In this document: positions 26,147 through 34,715 of the stretch, in pieces
Numbering within the stretch: the stretch's first letter is position 1
How the letters are laid out: each line of letters opens with the position of its first letter
DNA from: Armatimonadota bacterium
GTDB taxonomy: Bacteria; Armatimonadota; Zipacnadia; Zipacnadales; JABUFB01
Assembly: GCA_013314775.1 (NCBI GenBank)
Contig: JABUFB010000020.1
Coordinates: 1-64,000 of the forward strand
DNA: 64,000 bases
Direction: 5' to 3'
Program-made: the position numbers and the translations under genes
The notes under the pieces: generated by a model
What the model saw: the letters and a program-made list of their open reading frames with translations, nothing else
The model's database searches: none
Told to the model about the DNA's origin: nothing

Positions 26147-26518
26147 TCACAGTTGCCGTCCGATCCAGAGTCCAGCAAGCACAAGCAGCAGTCCACCCAC
26201 ATTGTTGGCGGCGATGTTAGCGAGCCCCGACGCCCACTGAGCATCGCGCACGAGGCCGATGGTCTCTATGCCGTAGCTGGAAAAAGTGGTGAGACCGCCG
26301 AGGAACCCGGTAACGAGAAGGAGACGGAACTCCGGGCTGATAGCGGCACGTTCGACCCCGAGGGCGAAGACGAGACCGATCAGGAAACAGCCGGCAAAGT
26401 TGACGCCGAGCGTACCCCAGGGAAAGCTGTCGCCGTATATGCGGGCTGCCGCGAGACTCAGGATGTACCGGCAGGCTGCCCCGACTCCACCGCCCAAGAA
26501 CACGAGCAGTAATTGCAT
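26147..26518 (-). CDS. crcB: Fluoride exporter CrcB/Fluc
   Basis: A 123-residue four-helix membrane protein of the CrcB/Fluc family, a dual-topology dimeric fluoride channel that lets fluoride leave the cell. Signatures are GGGVGAACRY at the N-terminus, GTLGVNFAGCFLIG in helix 2 and GFLGGLTTFSSYGIET in helix 3, which includes the Phe-box/Na-site region. A single crcB gene of this length implies a homodimer. GGA is about 7 nt upstream of the ATG. A promoter and a fluoride riboswitch lie directly upstream. The DUF190-CBS gene follows. Confidence 0.97.
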   Translation of the reverse strand: MQLLLVFLGGGVGAACRYILSLAAARIYGDSFPWGTLGVNFAGCFLIGLVFALGVERAAISPEFRLLLVTGFLGGLTTFSSYGIETIGLVRDAQWASGLANIAANNVGGLLLVLAGLWIGRQL

Positions 26519-26586
26519 CTCGCTTTCCGTCTCTCTCTACTGCGGTGTCTTGGCTGGGGTCGGCCGCAAACGCGGCGCATATATAC

Positions 26587-26624
26587 GATGACCCCTCCGC
26601 ACCGCGTGGTGAGCAGGGGTCATC
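26587..26624 (-). terminator. Riboswitch expression-platform hairpin
   Basis: In the minus-strand RNA GAUGACCCCU (26624-26615) can pair perfectly over 10 bp with AGGGGUCAUC (26596-26587), with a smaller CACC/GGUG hairpin in the loop. The 5' arm is the 3' segment of the fluoride aptamer that must pair with GGGG in the ligand-bound pseudoknot, so the two folds exclude each other. No U-run follows (GUAUAUAUGCG), so the control may be a weak intrinsic or Rho-linked terminator. The crcB start is some 70 nt further on. Confidence 0.7.
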
Positions 26625-26673
26625 AGTCCGAAGACGGTCTGGCCTCGAAGGCCGGGCGAACCCCATCGCCACT
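26611..26673 (-). promoter_or_regulatory. Fluoride riboswitch aptamer (crcB motif)
   Basis: On the minus strand the RNA reads GGCGAUGGGGUUCGCC, a small GGCC-UUCGA-GGCC stem, AGACC-GUC-UUCG-GAC and then UGAUGACCCCUGCUC. This matches the fluoride aptamer: the GGCGAUGG...UCGCC stem, the CUGAUG element, and a pseudoknot in which GGGG after GAU pairs with CCCC after UGAUGA. It begins within about 10 nt of the predicted transcription start and lies upstream of crcB, the classic target. The extra short stem between the first helix and the third is a lineage variation. Confidence 0.9.
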
Positions 26674-26679
26674 GAGGGA

Positions 26680-26708
26680 AGTATACCCGCGGCCCTTTCG
26701 CCAGTCAA
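26680..26708 (-). promoter_or_regulatory. Sigma-70 promoter for the riboswitch-crcB operon
   Basis: On the minus strand TTGACT (26708-26703), exactly 17 nt, TATACT (26685-26680). The expected start near 26673 coincides with the 5' edge of the fluoride aptamer, which supports both calls. Confidence 0.82.
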
Positions 26709-26720
26709 CATGAGCCCGGA

Positions 26721-26749
26721 TTGACACAGTTCGGGGGCGCATGTAGTCT
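26721..26749 (+). promoter_or_regulatory. Putative promoter for the CAP-domain gene
   Basis: A perfect TTGACA -35 (26721-26726) and, 17 nt later, TAGTCT (26744-26749), 48 nt before the ATG at 26797. It is back to back with the crcB promoter, 12 nt between the -35 boxes. The -10 is poor. Confidence 0.5.
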
Positions 26750-26796
26750 TACCCTGCGGATCCATCCGGACGGATGTCGCTCAGCGGAGAGCCGAG

Positions 26797-28071
26797 ATGA
26801 CCCTTTCAATGACCATACGGCACGCCCGCATCAACTCCCTCGTCCCTTGCATCGTCGCAATCTGTCTGCCCCTCTGCGCACACGCGCGGGTCACGATGGC
26901 GCAGGTGGAGAGAGATATCGCCTGGCTCATCAACACCGAGCGCGCCCAGGCCGGCCTCTCCCAACTTGCGACGGACGCAGACCTTGCCGCGGTGGCCCGG
27001 GCACACAGCGCTGAAATGCGCGACAAGGGCTTCATGGGCCACGAATCCCCTGTTGCAGCCCACAAGACACCCAGCGACAGGTACCGCCTCAAGTTCGGTG
27101 TCAACCCCGCCACGCTTCGCGAGAACGTGTCCCGCACCGAGTTCGCGGCGATCAATCAGACAGTGGCGCAGACCGTACATATGGGTTTCATGAACAGTCC
27201 ACCCCATCATGACAACATCATGGCTGCGGATATCTCGCTCATGGGCATCGGCTGCGTCTCCGATGACGACGGCACGGTCTGGACAACGGAGCTCTTCTCG
27301 GTGCCGCCACCGCCCGTTCCGACCGAACCCGCTCCGGCAACTCAAGCTCCGGCGACCAGTGCTCCTGCACAGCCCGCCACGGCTGCGGCGACCGTCGCTG
27401 TGACTGCCGGCGGCGTAACGTTGCCCGTTCAGGTGCGGATCTGGTACGTGTCCGCGGGGCCCAACGCGCCCGCACAAGTGAAGGCCGACGTCAGCGCTGG
27501 GGATGCCATCCGCTGGGGTGCAACAACTGACGGCGAGCAGGTGTTCACGGTGTCGGCGGCTATTCCCGGGCGTGAGGGCCTGACAGTCATGCCTGCCGCC
27601 AGTCTCCACGAGATGCCCACAGCATCATTGGCGGGCGCCGATGGCGAGTTGATTCTGACCGTCAGTGCGTCCGAGGCCGTTCACTGTCGCATTATCCTGA
27701 TCACCGGCTCGCTGACCGCGGTTCGGCAGTACGGCTCGGGGATGCGAACTGCGACCGCTCTCACGCCGGGGACACTGACAGCGGCAAGTCTCGGCGACGG
27801 CGGCGGAACCGAGGTCTTCACAATATCTAACACCGGCGCGCTGTGTGAACTGCGCGTCTCCTGGCTCTACCCGTCCCCAAGGGCCGCCCAAGTGTCCGTG
27901 TATGATGAACTCGATGAAAGGGTCTGGAGCGGCGCACTGGTGGGCGCGGAATGCCTGCGAATGAACCTCGCCGACGCTCCTGCTGGACACTACACTGTTG
28001 TGATCACCGCTCCCGACATGCACGCAGGCCAGGGCGATCTCACGATAGGCGTCTTCCCCACGGATGAGTAG
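26797..28071 (+). CDS. Secreted CAP (SCP/PR-1) domain protein
   Basis: A 424-residue exported protein. The signal peptide (about 1-30) ends near CAHAR. Residues about 35-168 form a CAP domain: LINTERAQAGLSQL, AHSAEMRDKGFMGHESP and FMNSPPHHDNIMAADISLMGIG, with the His and Glu residues typical of bacterial YkwD-like proteins. A Pro/Ala/Thr-rich linker (about 170-205) leads to a beta-rich C-terminal region of some 210 residues, likely two sandwich domains of unknown type. GGAGAG is 6 nt before the ATG. It overlaps the start of the next gene by 8 nt. Bacterial CAP proteins are extracellular; their biochemical role is largely unknown. Confidence 0.9.
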   Translation: MTLSMTIRHARINSLVPCIVAICLPLCAHARVTMAQVERDIAWLINTERAQAGLSQLATDADLAAVARAHSAEMRDKGFMGHESPVAAHKTPSDRYRLKFGVNPATLRENVSRTEFAAINQTVAQTVHMGFMNSPPHHDNIMAADISLMGIGCVSDDDGTVWTTELFSVPPPPVPTEPAPATQAPATSAPAQPATAAATVAVTAGGVTLPVQVRIWYVSAGPNAPAQVKADVSAGDAIRWGATTDGEQVFTVSAAIPGREGLTVMPAASLHEMPTASLAGADGELILTVSASEAVHCRIILITGSLTAVRQYGSGMRTATALTPGTLTAASLGDGGGTEVFTISNTGALCELRVSWLYPSPRAAQVSVYDELDERVWSGALVGAECLRMNLADAPAGHYTVVITAPDMHAGQGDLTIGVFPTDE

Positions 28072-29524
28072 TGCAGTCAACGACCTGAGCGGCGATAGCT
28101 CGCCAAAACGTGTTGCGCTGGATGGGTCACATGCTCAAGAGCCCCTGCGCGTCTGGTTTTGGGCAGCGGTCATAATCGGGCTGCTGGCCACAGGGCATGC
28201 CGCTTTCAGCCCTGCGATCCTTGCCCACTACGCAGACAGCCCTGATAGCGTGGACATCACGCGCTGGGCTGAAAAAGCCACCGTTGCGGATATCCCCCTG
28301 TGGTGGAGCGGATCGTGGATACAGCGCTCGTCCCCGTATTTTCGCCCCCTGTCCAGCATGGTCTTCTGGTTCGAGTACCTGGCATTCGGGTGGAACTTCC
28401 AGGGGCATGTGGTCATTTCCTGGCTGCTTCACGGGGGCATCTGCGGGCTGGTATTTCTGCTGGGGCTTGCGTGGTTCCCCGGCAGGCCCGGGCAGCGTGT
28501 GGCCAGCGCCTTGCTTGCGGTGGTCCTCTTCAATGTGCGTCTCGGGCCGCAAGGACCTGGCTGGCTGCCTGCGCCGGTCGCGTACGGGGTCGTGGCCTGG
28601 TGGCCCGGACAGACCGATCAGTGGTCTCTGTGTTTCTCGCTTTGGGCGCTGCTGAACCTGGACCGCTGGCTGGTGCGAGACAACTCTCGAGGCTTGCGGA
28701 ACGCCATCGTCCTGTGGATCGTCGCCCTGCTGTTCAAGGAGATGGCGGTCTCCCTGCCGCTTGTGGCCGGGCTGCTGGCCTGGTACCGCAAAGGGCGGTC
28801 CGCTGTGTCACTCCGCGCCATTGGTATCCAGAGTGCGCCGGCTGCCGGACTGTCCTGGAAGCTGGCCGTGCCCGGCCTGCTGCTGGTTGCCGGGTTCCTT
28901 GCCTTGCGGTCCCTACTCGTCCCCGGGGCCTGGGGGCCCAAAGTGCGCACCTTTGACTACTTCCTCTCGAAGGCCGTCTGGTACGCCGCCGAACTGCCCA
29001 GAGCCATCGTAATTGCGCGCGGCATCTGGGTGGTGGCGATCGCCCTGTTCGTTGCCCATTGCATCTACGCGTATGTCCGGCTGCCAAAGCGTCCCGCGAT
29101 AGTCTGGCCCATACTTGTTTCGGTGGTCGGGGCAGGAGCCCTCGCGCAGTGGTTGTATGGGAACTTCGCGGTCATCACGATCCCCAGTGAGTTGCTGGCC
29201 ATCGCCAGGCTGACCCTCTTCGCTCTGGGCCTGATGGTTCTGATCCACACGCACCGCGGCCCAACCTGGCCTCTCCTGGGCATGCTGGCGGCCATTCACG
29301 TGCCGGTATTGCACGTGCAGGGCCCCCACTATTTCTACTGGCCCGCCGCATTCTGGGGTCTGTTCAATGCCAGCCTGCTGCTGCATGTGTGGCAGCGGTC
29401 TGAAGACGGGACCATCCGCTGGGCCGCCCGGGCAGGCAAGGCACCGAGCCCAGCAGGAGCGGACGCACACGCATGCCGAGACGACACCATCACTCAGCAA
29501 AAGTCTGGCCACGAGGATGAATGA
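28064..29524 (+). CDS. Polytopic membrane protein, GT-C-like topology
   Basis: A 486-residue protein with about ten hydrophobic helices and a long periplasmic loop after helix 1 (SPDSVDITRWAEKATVADIPLWW...). The layout of one helix, an extracytoplasmic loop rich in acidic and Trp residues, then many helices recalls GT-C glycosyltransferases or O-antigen-type membrane enzymes, but no diagnostic motif is clear. The C-terminal 40 residues are polar. The start overlaps the CAP gene stop by 8 nt, so the two are coupled. Function is unassigned. Confidence 0.72.
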   Translation: MSSAVNDLSGDSSPKRVALDGSHAQEPLRVWFWAAVIIGLLATGHAAFSPAILAHYADSPDSVDITRWAEKATVADIPLWWSGSWIQRSSPYFRPLSSMVFWFEYLAFGWNFQGHVVISWLLHGGICGLVFLLGLAWFPGRPGQRVASALLAVVLFNVRLGPQGPGWLPAPVAYGVVAWWPGQTDQWSLCFSLWALLNLDRWLVRDNSRGLRNAIVLWIVALLFKEMAVSLPLVAGLLAWYRKGRSAVSLRAIGIQSAPAAGLSWKLAVPGLLLVAGFLALRSLLVPGAWGPKVRTFDYFLSKAVWYAAELPRAIVIARGIWVVAIALFVAHCIYAYVRLPKRPAIVWPILVSVVGAGALAQWLYGNFAVITIPSELLAIARLTLFALGLMVLIHTHRGPTWPLLGMLAAIHVPVLHVQGPHYFYWPAAFWGLFNASLLLHVWQRSEDGTIRWAARAGKAPSPAGADAHACRDDTITQQKSGHEDE

Positions 29525-29527
29525 CCG

Positions 29528-31102
29528 ATGCAGATCGCACACTGGATGGTCTACGAGATCGAACTCACAACCAACCGGGAATATGCAAACCCGGTAGCCG
29601 AGTGCACGCTGGTCGGGGTTTTCACATCGCCCACCGGCGCCGAAAAGCGGATTGAGGGTTTCTGGGACGGCCGCGGCCTTTGGAGGCTCCGCTTCTGCCC
29701 TGATGAGTTGGGCGACTGGACCTGGCGCACCGAATGCTCGGACATCGGCAATGCCGGCCTGCACGGCCAGTCCGGCCGGTTCCAGTGCGTGCCCTACGAC
29801 CGCGACAACCCTCTTTTCCAGCACGGGCCGATCGCGCTGTCGGAAGACCGCCGGCGATTCCTTCACGCTGACGGGACGCCGTTTTTCTGGCTCGCGGACA
29901 CTGCCTGGAACGGCGCGCTGCGGTCACGGCCGGAGGACTGGGAGCGCTACCTGAGCACCCGCCGTGCCCAGCGCTTCACAGCGATCCAGTTCGTGAGCAC
30001 CCAGTGGCGCGGCTGCTCGAAGGACCCTTTCGGCCAGGTCGCGTTTGAAGAAGAAGAAGACCCCGTCCGGATCAACCCCTCGCTGTTCCGCCGGCTTGAC
30101 GCACGGATCGAAGCCATCGTCCAGCACGGCCTCGTGCCGGCTCCCGTGTTGCTCTGGGCGCTCCTGGAGACCGACCCAGGCCGGAAACTGAGTGTCGACA
30201 ATTGTGTCCGCGTCGCAAAGTACATCGTCGCGCGCTGGGGCGCGCACCCGGTGATCTGGCTTCTCGGCGGCGATGGGCACTACTACGGCGAGCACGCGGA
30301 ACGCTGGCGTGCCATCGGCCGAGCTGTGTTCGGTGAGCGCCACGACCGTCTGGTCACGCTCCACCCGTGCGGGCTGAGCTGGGTGGCCGAGGAGTATCGT
30401 GACGAGGAATGGTTCGATTTCATCGGCTATCAGAGCGGCCACGGAGATGGTGAAAAGGACATTCGCTGGCTCACTGAGGGGCCGCCGGCGACAGGCTGGC
30501 AGAGCGAGCCGGCGCGGCCTGTGATCAATCTCGAGCCAAACTACGAGGGCCATCCGGCATACCAGAGCAAGCGGCCCCATGGTAGCCACGCCGTCCGGCG
30601 CGCAGCCTACTGGAGCTTGCTGAACGCCTACCCGGCGGGGGTTACCTACGGGACCAATGCTATCTGGGTCTGGCCGGAAGAGGTCGAGGATGCCGAGGGC
30701 CATGCGGGACTCACAAACATCCCGCCCTGGCATGAGGGACTGGTCCTGCCGGGCATCCGGAACATGACCACACTGCGCGACTTGTTCGATCACATCCCGT
30801 GGACTCAGCTTACCCCTGACCCGTCGCTGGTGCGTGACAATCCCGGTGCAGCCGATCCCGAACGCCACATTGCTGCGGCGCGCACGCCCGATGGCGACTG
30901 CGCCGTGGCGTATGTGCCGGTCGGTGGTCAGGTGTCGCTGGACCTGTCCACGCTGAAACTGCCCGCCGAAGCGCGGTGGTTCGACCCACAGACCGGCTGG
31001 TGGCAGGGCGAGACCCGTGTCGAAGCGGCGCAGGTCGAGCTCACCACCCCGGATGACCGGGACTGGGTGCTGGTGATTGGCGGCCCACCCGTTATGCGCT
31101 GA
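29528..31102 (+). CDS. DUF5060-DUF4038 glycoside hydrolase-like protein (GH140-type)
   Basis: A 524-residue cytoplasmic protein (no signal peptide). Residues 1-85 fit a DUF5060 beta-sandwich (GFWDGRGLWRLRFCPDELGDWTW), about 95-420 a DUF4038 apiosidase-like TIM barrel (FFWLADTAWNGALR, VIWLLGGDGHYY, PVINLEPNYEG), and the end a small C-terminal beta domain with RWFDPQTGWWQ. In GH140-like enzymes an Asp/Glu pair on strands 4 and 7 acts; GGDGH and LEPNYE are the likely sites here. It starts 4 nt after the previous stop. The substrate may be a plant or algal side-chain sugar; this is family inference. Confidence 0.85.
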   Translation: MQIAHWMVYEIELTTNREYANPVAECTLVGVFTSPTGAEKRIEGFWDGRGLWRLRFCPDELGDWTWRTECSDIGNAGLHGQSGRFQCVPYDRDNPLFQHGPIALSEDRRRFLHADGTPFFWLADTAWNGALRSRPEDWERYLSTRRAQRFTAIQFVSTQWRGCSKDPFGQVAFEEEEDPVRINPSLFRRLDARIEAIVQHGLVPAPVLLWALLETDPGRKLSVDNCVRVAKYIVARWGAHPVIWLLGGDGHYYGEHAERWRAIGRAVFGERHDRLVTLHPCGLSWVAEEYRDEEWFDFIGYQSGHGDGEKDIRWLTEGPPATGWQSEPARPVINLEPNYEGHPAYQSKRPHGSHAVRRAAYWSLLNAYPAGVTYGTNAIWVWPEEVEDAEGHAGLTNIPPWHEGLVLPGIRNMTTLRDLFDHIPWTQLTPDPSLVRDNPGAADPERHIAAARTPDGDCAVAYVPVGGQVSLDLSTLKLPAEARWFDPQTGWWQGETRVEAAQVELTTPDDRDWVLVIGGPPVMR

Positions 31103-31122
31103 ACTGGACAGCTACGCGGCCC

Positions 31123-33006
31123 TTATCCCTCGCCCGCCGGGATGCGGTAGCTCCACAGGTGCGAGCGGGATGCATAGTAGAGCCGCCCATCATGGATGAC
31201 GAGACCCGCGCTGATCGCTGCCGGCGGACTGGCCAGTTTCTGGTGCCTGAAGGTGCCGGGCTCGATGCGCACGATCGCCCCGCTGAATCCCGCGTAGATC
31301 ATACCGTCCGGCCCCAGCGCGAAGAGCTTGCGCGGGGTGCCCCCGTACGCGCTGAGATTCTCCTCGTGCACCACGTCACCCGTCTGCGGGTTGAGCACGA
31401 AAAACCGGCTACCCGAGGCCGCGCCGTAAACAAGCCCGTCCGGCCCGACAATGACCGCCGGTATCTCGGGCGCGCCCGGCACCGGTACGAAAGTGGACTT
31501 GACCTTGCGGGTGGCCCAGTCCATCACGTAGACCGCCGCTTCCTTTGCCTGCGGGTGGCCGCCGCCCGGGGTCGAGATGCTGGTGCCGCCCACCACGTTC
31601 CCGTCGGGGAGGGCATCCAGGGCGATGGTGCTCTGGAAGGGCACCAGGTTCTCGTGGGTAATCAATTGGACTTCTCCGGAGGTCTGGTCGTAGATCGCCA
31701 TTCCTCCGCCGCACATCCCATAGCCCGCGAATCCGGCCATCATCACATGCCGGCCGTCGGGATGGGCCAGACACGCTCGCGGGCGGGTGATGTCGCCCGG
31801 GTACGCGCCAAGCAGTCGGGGGTTCGGATTGTCCCCTGTCTCGTTGTTCCACGGTCGCGTCGTGTCGTACTCGTAGAAGTGCCCTCCCGCGTAAGCCGCC
31901 CCATAGACGAACTGCCCCAGGCTGTCCATGGCGCAGAAGTTCCCGCCGCCAACTCGAGGCACGGGACCCCAGTCGGCAAGCTCGCCAGTCTCCGGATTCA
32001 GCGCCACGAAGTGCATCGGGTGGGCCGTAGAGGCGTACACCATCTTGTCCGGCCCGAGCACAAGCGAGGTAATGTCCGCGCCCTCAGACTCGTAGTCCAG
32101 GTCCAGGCGCGTGGTCTGCCCCTGTGGGTCGGTGATCTCCATCCACCGTTCTGGCAGGTTCACGGTCTTGACTTTACCGCCGCCTGGCAGGTCCGATGAC
32201 TTGCGCCCCCAGTCGATCGCCCCGGTCGGCTTCGCGCTCGGGACACTGGCGGGATCCACTTTCACCGCTTCGCCCCCGCGCATCCGATACCAGCTTTTCC
32301 CGGCCTGGCCGTACACTTGCCCATCAGTACCCACGCGCACGCTGCCTGAGCCCAACACCCGGTCTTCCTCCTGCGCGATGTCTCGGCGTTCACCGGTGGC
32401 GGGGTTGAATGCCACGATGTTCTGCCGTGCCGTCCCGATCCCCGCGTAGAGCCAGCCCGCATCGTCGGCAACCAGGCTCATGACGTAATGCTCCGCATCA
32501 TCCAGACGTCCGTAGTCTTTCATCTCCCGCTTGGCCGGGTCATAAGAGACCAGCCGGCAGTTGGGGTAGCTGCCTGCGTAGATCAGACCGCCCGGTCCGT
32601 CCGCCATCGCCGAGCCGCAGTAACAGCTCTCGCTCTTCGCGGGTACCCCACTGAACAGCCACTTGCGGTCCTCCACGTCGAACTCCAGCAGGACGTTCCC
32701 CGCGAACGTGTAGAACCGCCCGTTCGTGCTCATCAGGGAGGCGAAGGGCGGCGAATTGGGCACGCCTTCGGGGTAATAGAACTGCTCTGACGTCCCGGTC
32801 TTCACGTCTGTCAGCAGGATCCATCCCCGCGGGCTGTTGTCGAGGCTCAGTGTGATGACCACAGGATTGCCATCGGCGTCGGATGCCGCCACAAGCCCCC
32901 GGGATTCGGCCACCGGCGCTCCAACGCCGTGATCGATGAAAGGCTCTTCGGCGTCGGCCAGACTCACGAGCAGATGCAGCACCACAAGCAGTATCAGGAG
33001 TTCCAT
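31123..33006 (-). CDS. Exported beta-propeller protein (PQQ/SMP-30-like repeats)
   Basis: A 627-residue secreted protein with signal peptide MELLILLVVLHLLVSLADA. The rest is a series of roughly 45-residue blades of the type GxxYxxxxxxxxxxxxDPxTGE (VAFNPATGERRD, FVALNPETGELADWG, FFVLNPQTGDVVHE, and GPDGMIYAG/GPDGLVYGA turns), enough for two propellers or one large one. Such proteins bind sugars, cofactors or proteins; no catalytic Trp-dock or PQQ ligand set is evident. GGAGG is 9 nt before the ATG, which excludes the longer in-frame extension. It is convergent with the DUF4038 gene and divergent from the creatininase-family gene. Confidence 0.87.
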   Translation of the reverse strand: MELLILLVVLHLLVSLADAEEPFIDHGVGAPVAESRGLVAASDADGNPVVITLSLDNSPRGWILLTDVKTGTSEQFYYPEGVPNSPPFASLMSTNGRFYTFAGNVLLEFDVEDRKWLFSGVPAKSESCYCGSAMADGPGGLIYAGSYPNCRLVSYDPAKREMKDYGRLDDAEHYVMSLVADDAGWLYAGIGTARQNIVAFNPATGERRDIAQEEDRVLGSGSVRVGTDGQVYGQAGKSWYRMRGGEAVKVDPASVPSAKPTGAIDWGRKSSDLPGGGKVKTVNLPERWMEITDPQGQTTRLDLDYESEGADITSLVLGPDKMVYASTAHPMHFVALNPETGELADWGPVPRVGGGNFCAMDSLGQFVYGAAYAGGHFYEYDTTRPWNNETGDNPNPRLLGAYPGDITRPRACLAHPDGRHVMMAGFAGYGMCGGGMAIYDQTSGEVQLITHENLVPFQSTIALDALPDGNVVGGTSISTPGGGHPQAKEAAVYVMDWATRKVKSTFVPVPGAPEIPAVIVGPDGLVYGAASGSRFFVLNPQTGDVVHEENLSAYGGTPRKLFALGPDGMIYAGFSGAIVRIEPGTFRHQKLASPPAAISAGLVIHDGRLYYASRSHLWSYRIPAGEG

Positions 33007-33157
33007 CGGGAGAAACCTCCAGGGCCGATGACTGCGAGATGTACGGGATTTCCCCAGACCCGGCAGCGTCACCTTGTCGAGTCTGCAGGAGGGGACGCGC
33101 GCAGAGGCGAATGAACTTCGCGGTCCAACGAACCGCCCACCGAGGGAGATGATCGAG

Positions 33158-33871
33158 ATGAAATACGAAGAGCTCAGGCCGCGCCAGTTGGATGCGATTA
33201 TCGAGGAATGTCCTTTCGCCATCATCCCCTGGGGCGCCCACGAATGGCACGGACTGCAAAACCCGGTGGGGCTGGACACGATCAAAGCTTACAACATGGC
33301 TCTGGACCTGGCGCGCGAAGTGGGCGGCGTCGTGCTGCCACCCGTCTACTGCGGCTACCAGACCATGAAGCCGTACAAGGAATTCCGACACACACTGGAG
33401 TTTTCGCGCGAGATCGTGTACTCGCTGGCACTGAACTACCTGGACCAGCTCTACGATGAGGGCTTCCGTGTGATCCTGATCATCATGGGACACTACGGCG
33501 GCGCGCATGTGGAGACAATTCAGGAGGCGGTGCAACGGTTCAACACCTGCCACTCACACGCCCAGGCTATTGCGTGGCAGGATTACGTGCCCGCCGGATG
33601 GGTGGATGTCAAAGGCGGCGACCATGCAGCGCGGAATGAGACATCGCTCCTGCTTCACTACCGTCCGGACCTGGTTGACCTGAGCGAATTGCCGGCCGAA
33701 GGTGAGATCGATCTCGATACCCAGGGGATCAACGGTGAGGACCCGCGGCAGTCCACGGCGGATCACGGGAAGATGCTGGCGGAGTTGTTCGTGGAGCAGG
33801 CAGCGCCAAAGATCCGGGAGATGATCGACCGGATGCTGGCGGCCCGGGAGCGGTCTCGCAGGAAGGTGTGA
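33158..33871 (+). CDS. Creatininase / mycofactocin-MftE-like amidohydrolase
   Basis: A 237-residue enzyme of the creatininase superfamily, metal-dependent hydrolases acting on cyclic or linear amides. The metal-binding signature is PWGAHEWHGLQNPVGLD (24-40: Glu29, His31, Asp40), followed by the second motif IMGHYGGAHVET (the family's NGHGGN region, His in GHYGG) and a late Glu in RNETS. Trp in EWHGL replaces the usual Gln. The ATG at 33158 has GGGAGA at 8-nt spacing and is preferred over the ATG three codons earlier. No mycofactocin genes are present, so the substrate is unknown. Confidence 0.87.
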   Translation: MKYEELRPRQLDAIIEECPFAIIPWGAHEWHGLQNPVGLDTIKAYNMALDLAREVGGVVLPPVYCGYQTMKPYKEFRHTLEFSREIVYSLALNYLDQLYDEGFRVILIIMGHYGGAHVETIQEAVQRFNTCHSHAQAIAWQDYVPAGWVDVKGGDHAARNETSLLLHYRPDLVDLSELPAEGEIDLDTQGINGEDPRQSTADHGKMLAELFVEQAAPKIREMIDRMLAARERSRRKV

Positions 33872-33892
33872 CCGGTCCGGACCGGCTTCTCC

Positions 33893-34672
33893 TTACAGCT
33901 CACGGGGCTCTGCTAGTGGCAGCTTGCCCTGGCGGATCCCGCCAAGCAGATAGCCCGGCGTGAAGACGATCAGCAGCTGGCCAAGGTTGAAGATGAACCA
34001 GACGCCGGTGTCTACGAGGAACCACTTGTTCCCGCGGAACACGTAGCTGCCCAGCAGTACGTCCGACACGATCAGCAGCGCGGCGCCTATGAAAGACAGG
34101 GCGAACCGCGGCTGCTGCAATGCCAGCGCCAGGGCGGCCCCTGCGCTGCCAGACAGAAGCACACAGTACCCCAGCGCCCCGTAGTTGCGCAGGTTACCTG
34201 CATGGGGCGCCTGCACAAGGAGGTACCAGCACGCGATGCCTGCGAGGACCACGAGGGTCACCGACGCCAGCCACGGCTTCCAGTTGGTCAGCCGGAGTAT
34301 CCCTGCTATTCTCCGCCAGGCCGCAATGTAGAAGATGTGGCACAGGCCGAACCAGATCATGCCGAGAATCAGTGGGTCGAGTGGTGGGATTACGAACCAC
34401 CGCGCCATGGTCAAGTCGCCAAGGAATCCGAAGGACATGCCGATGCACAGCAGCATCGCGAATCCACGCAGGCGCCCCAGCAGGTAGTCCCACCAGATCG
34501 CTGCGCAGACAGCCAGGATGAAGGTGCAGGTGAGGCAGACAGGGATCGGGATCTTCTGGGTCATGGACTCGTTGAGCGGCCCGAAGATAAGGCCGCCGAG
34601 AATGAGCCCCAGCCACAGCAGCAGCAGTACATGAATTGTGCGGTGGGGATTGCCGGAGGGTAGGCAGGTCAT
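33893..34672 (-). CDS. YhhN/TMEM86 family membrane protein (lysoplasmalogenase-like)
   Basis: A 259-residue protein with eight predicted helices. It fits the YhhN/TMEM86 family: FLGDLTM in an early helix, FGLCHIFYIAAW in the middle and IVSDVLLGSYVF near the end, where the paired Asp residues of the GD and SD motifs are the conserved hydrolytic centre. Mammalian and Legionella members hydrolyse lysoplasmalogen vinyl ethers; substrates in other bacteria are uncertain. The ATG at 34672 is chosen because the upstream extension is basic junk. It is the last gene of the sulfatase-heparinase operon and is convergent with the creatininase gene. Confidence 0.83.
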   Translation of the reverse strand: MTCLPSGNPHRTIHVLLLLWLGLILGGLIFGPLNESMTQKIPIPVCLTCTFILAVCAAIWWDYLLGRLRGFAMLLCIGMSFGFLGDLTMARWFVIPPLDPLILGMIWFGLCHIFYIAAWRRIAGILRLTNWKPWLASVTLVVLAGIACWYLLVQAPHAGNLRNYGALGYCVLLSGSAGAALALALQQPRFALSFIGAALLIVSDVLLGSYVFRGNKWFLVDTGVWFIFNLGQLLIVFTPGYLLGGIRQGKLPLAEPREL

Positions 34673-34715
34673 CAGTCGGCTGGTCCTCGTTTCTCGCCGC
34701 GAGATAACGATTGGG

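Noticed and set aside
26217-26765. Minus-strand frame covering the riboswitch and the start of crcB
   Set aside because: It is out of frame with crcB and runs through the aptamer and promoter; the RNA structure explains this sequence better.
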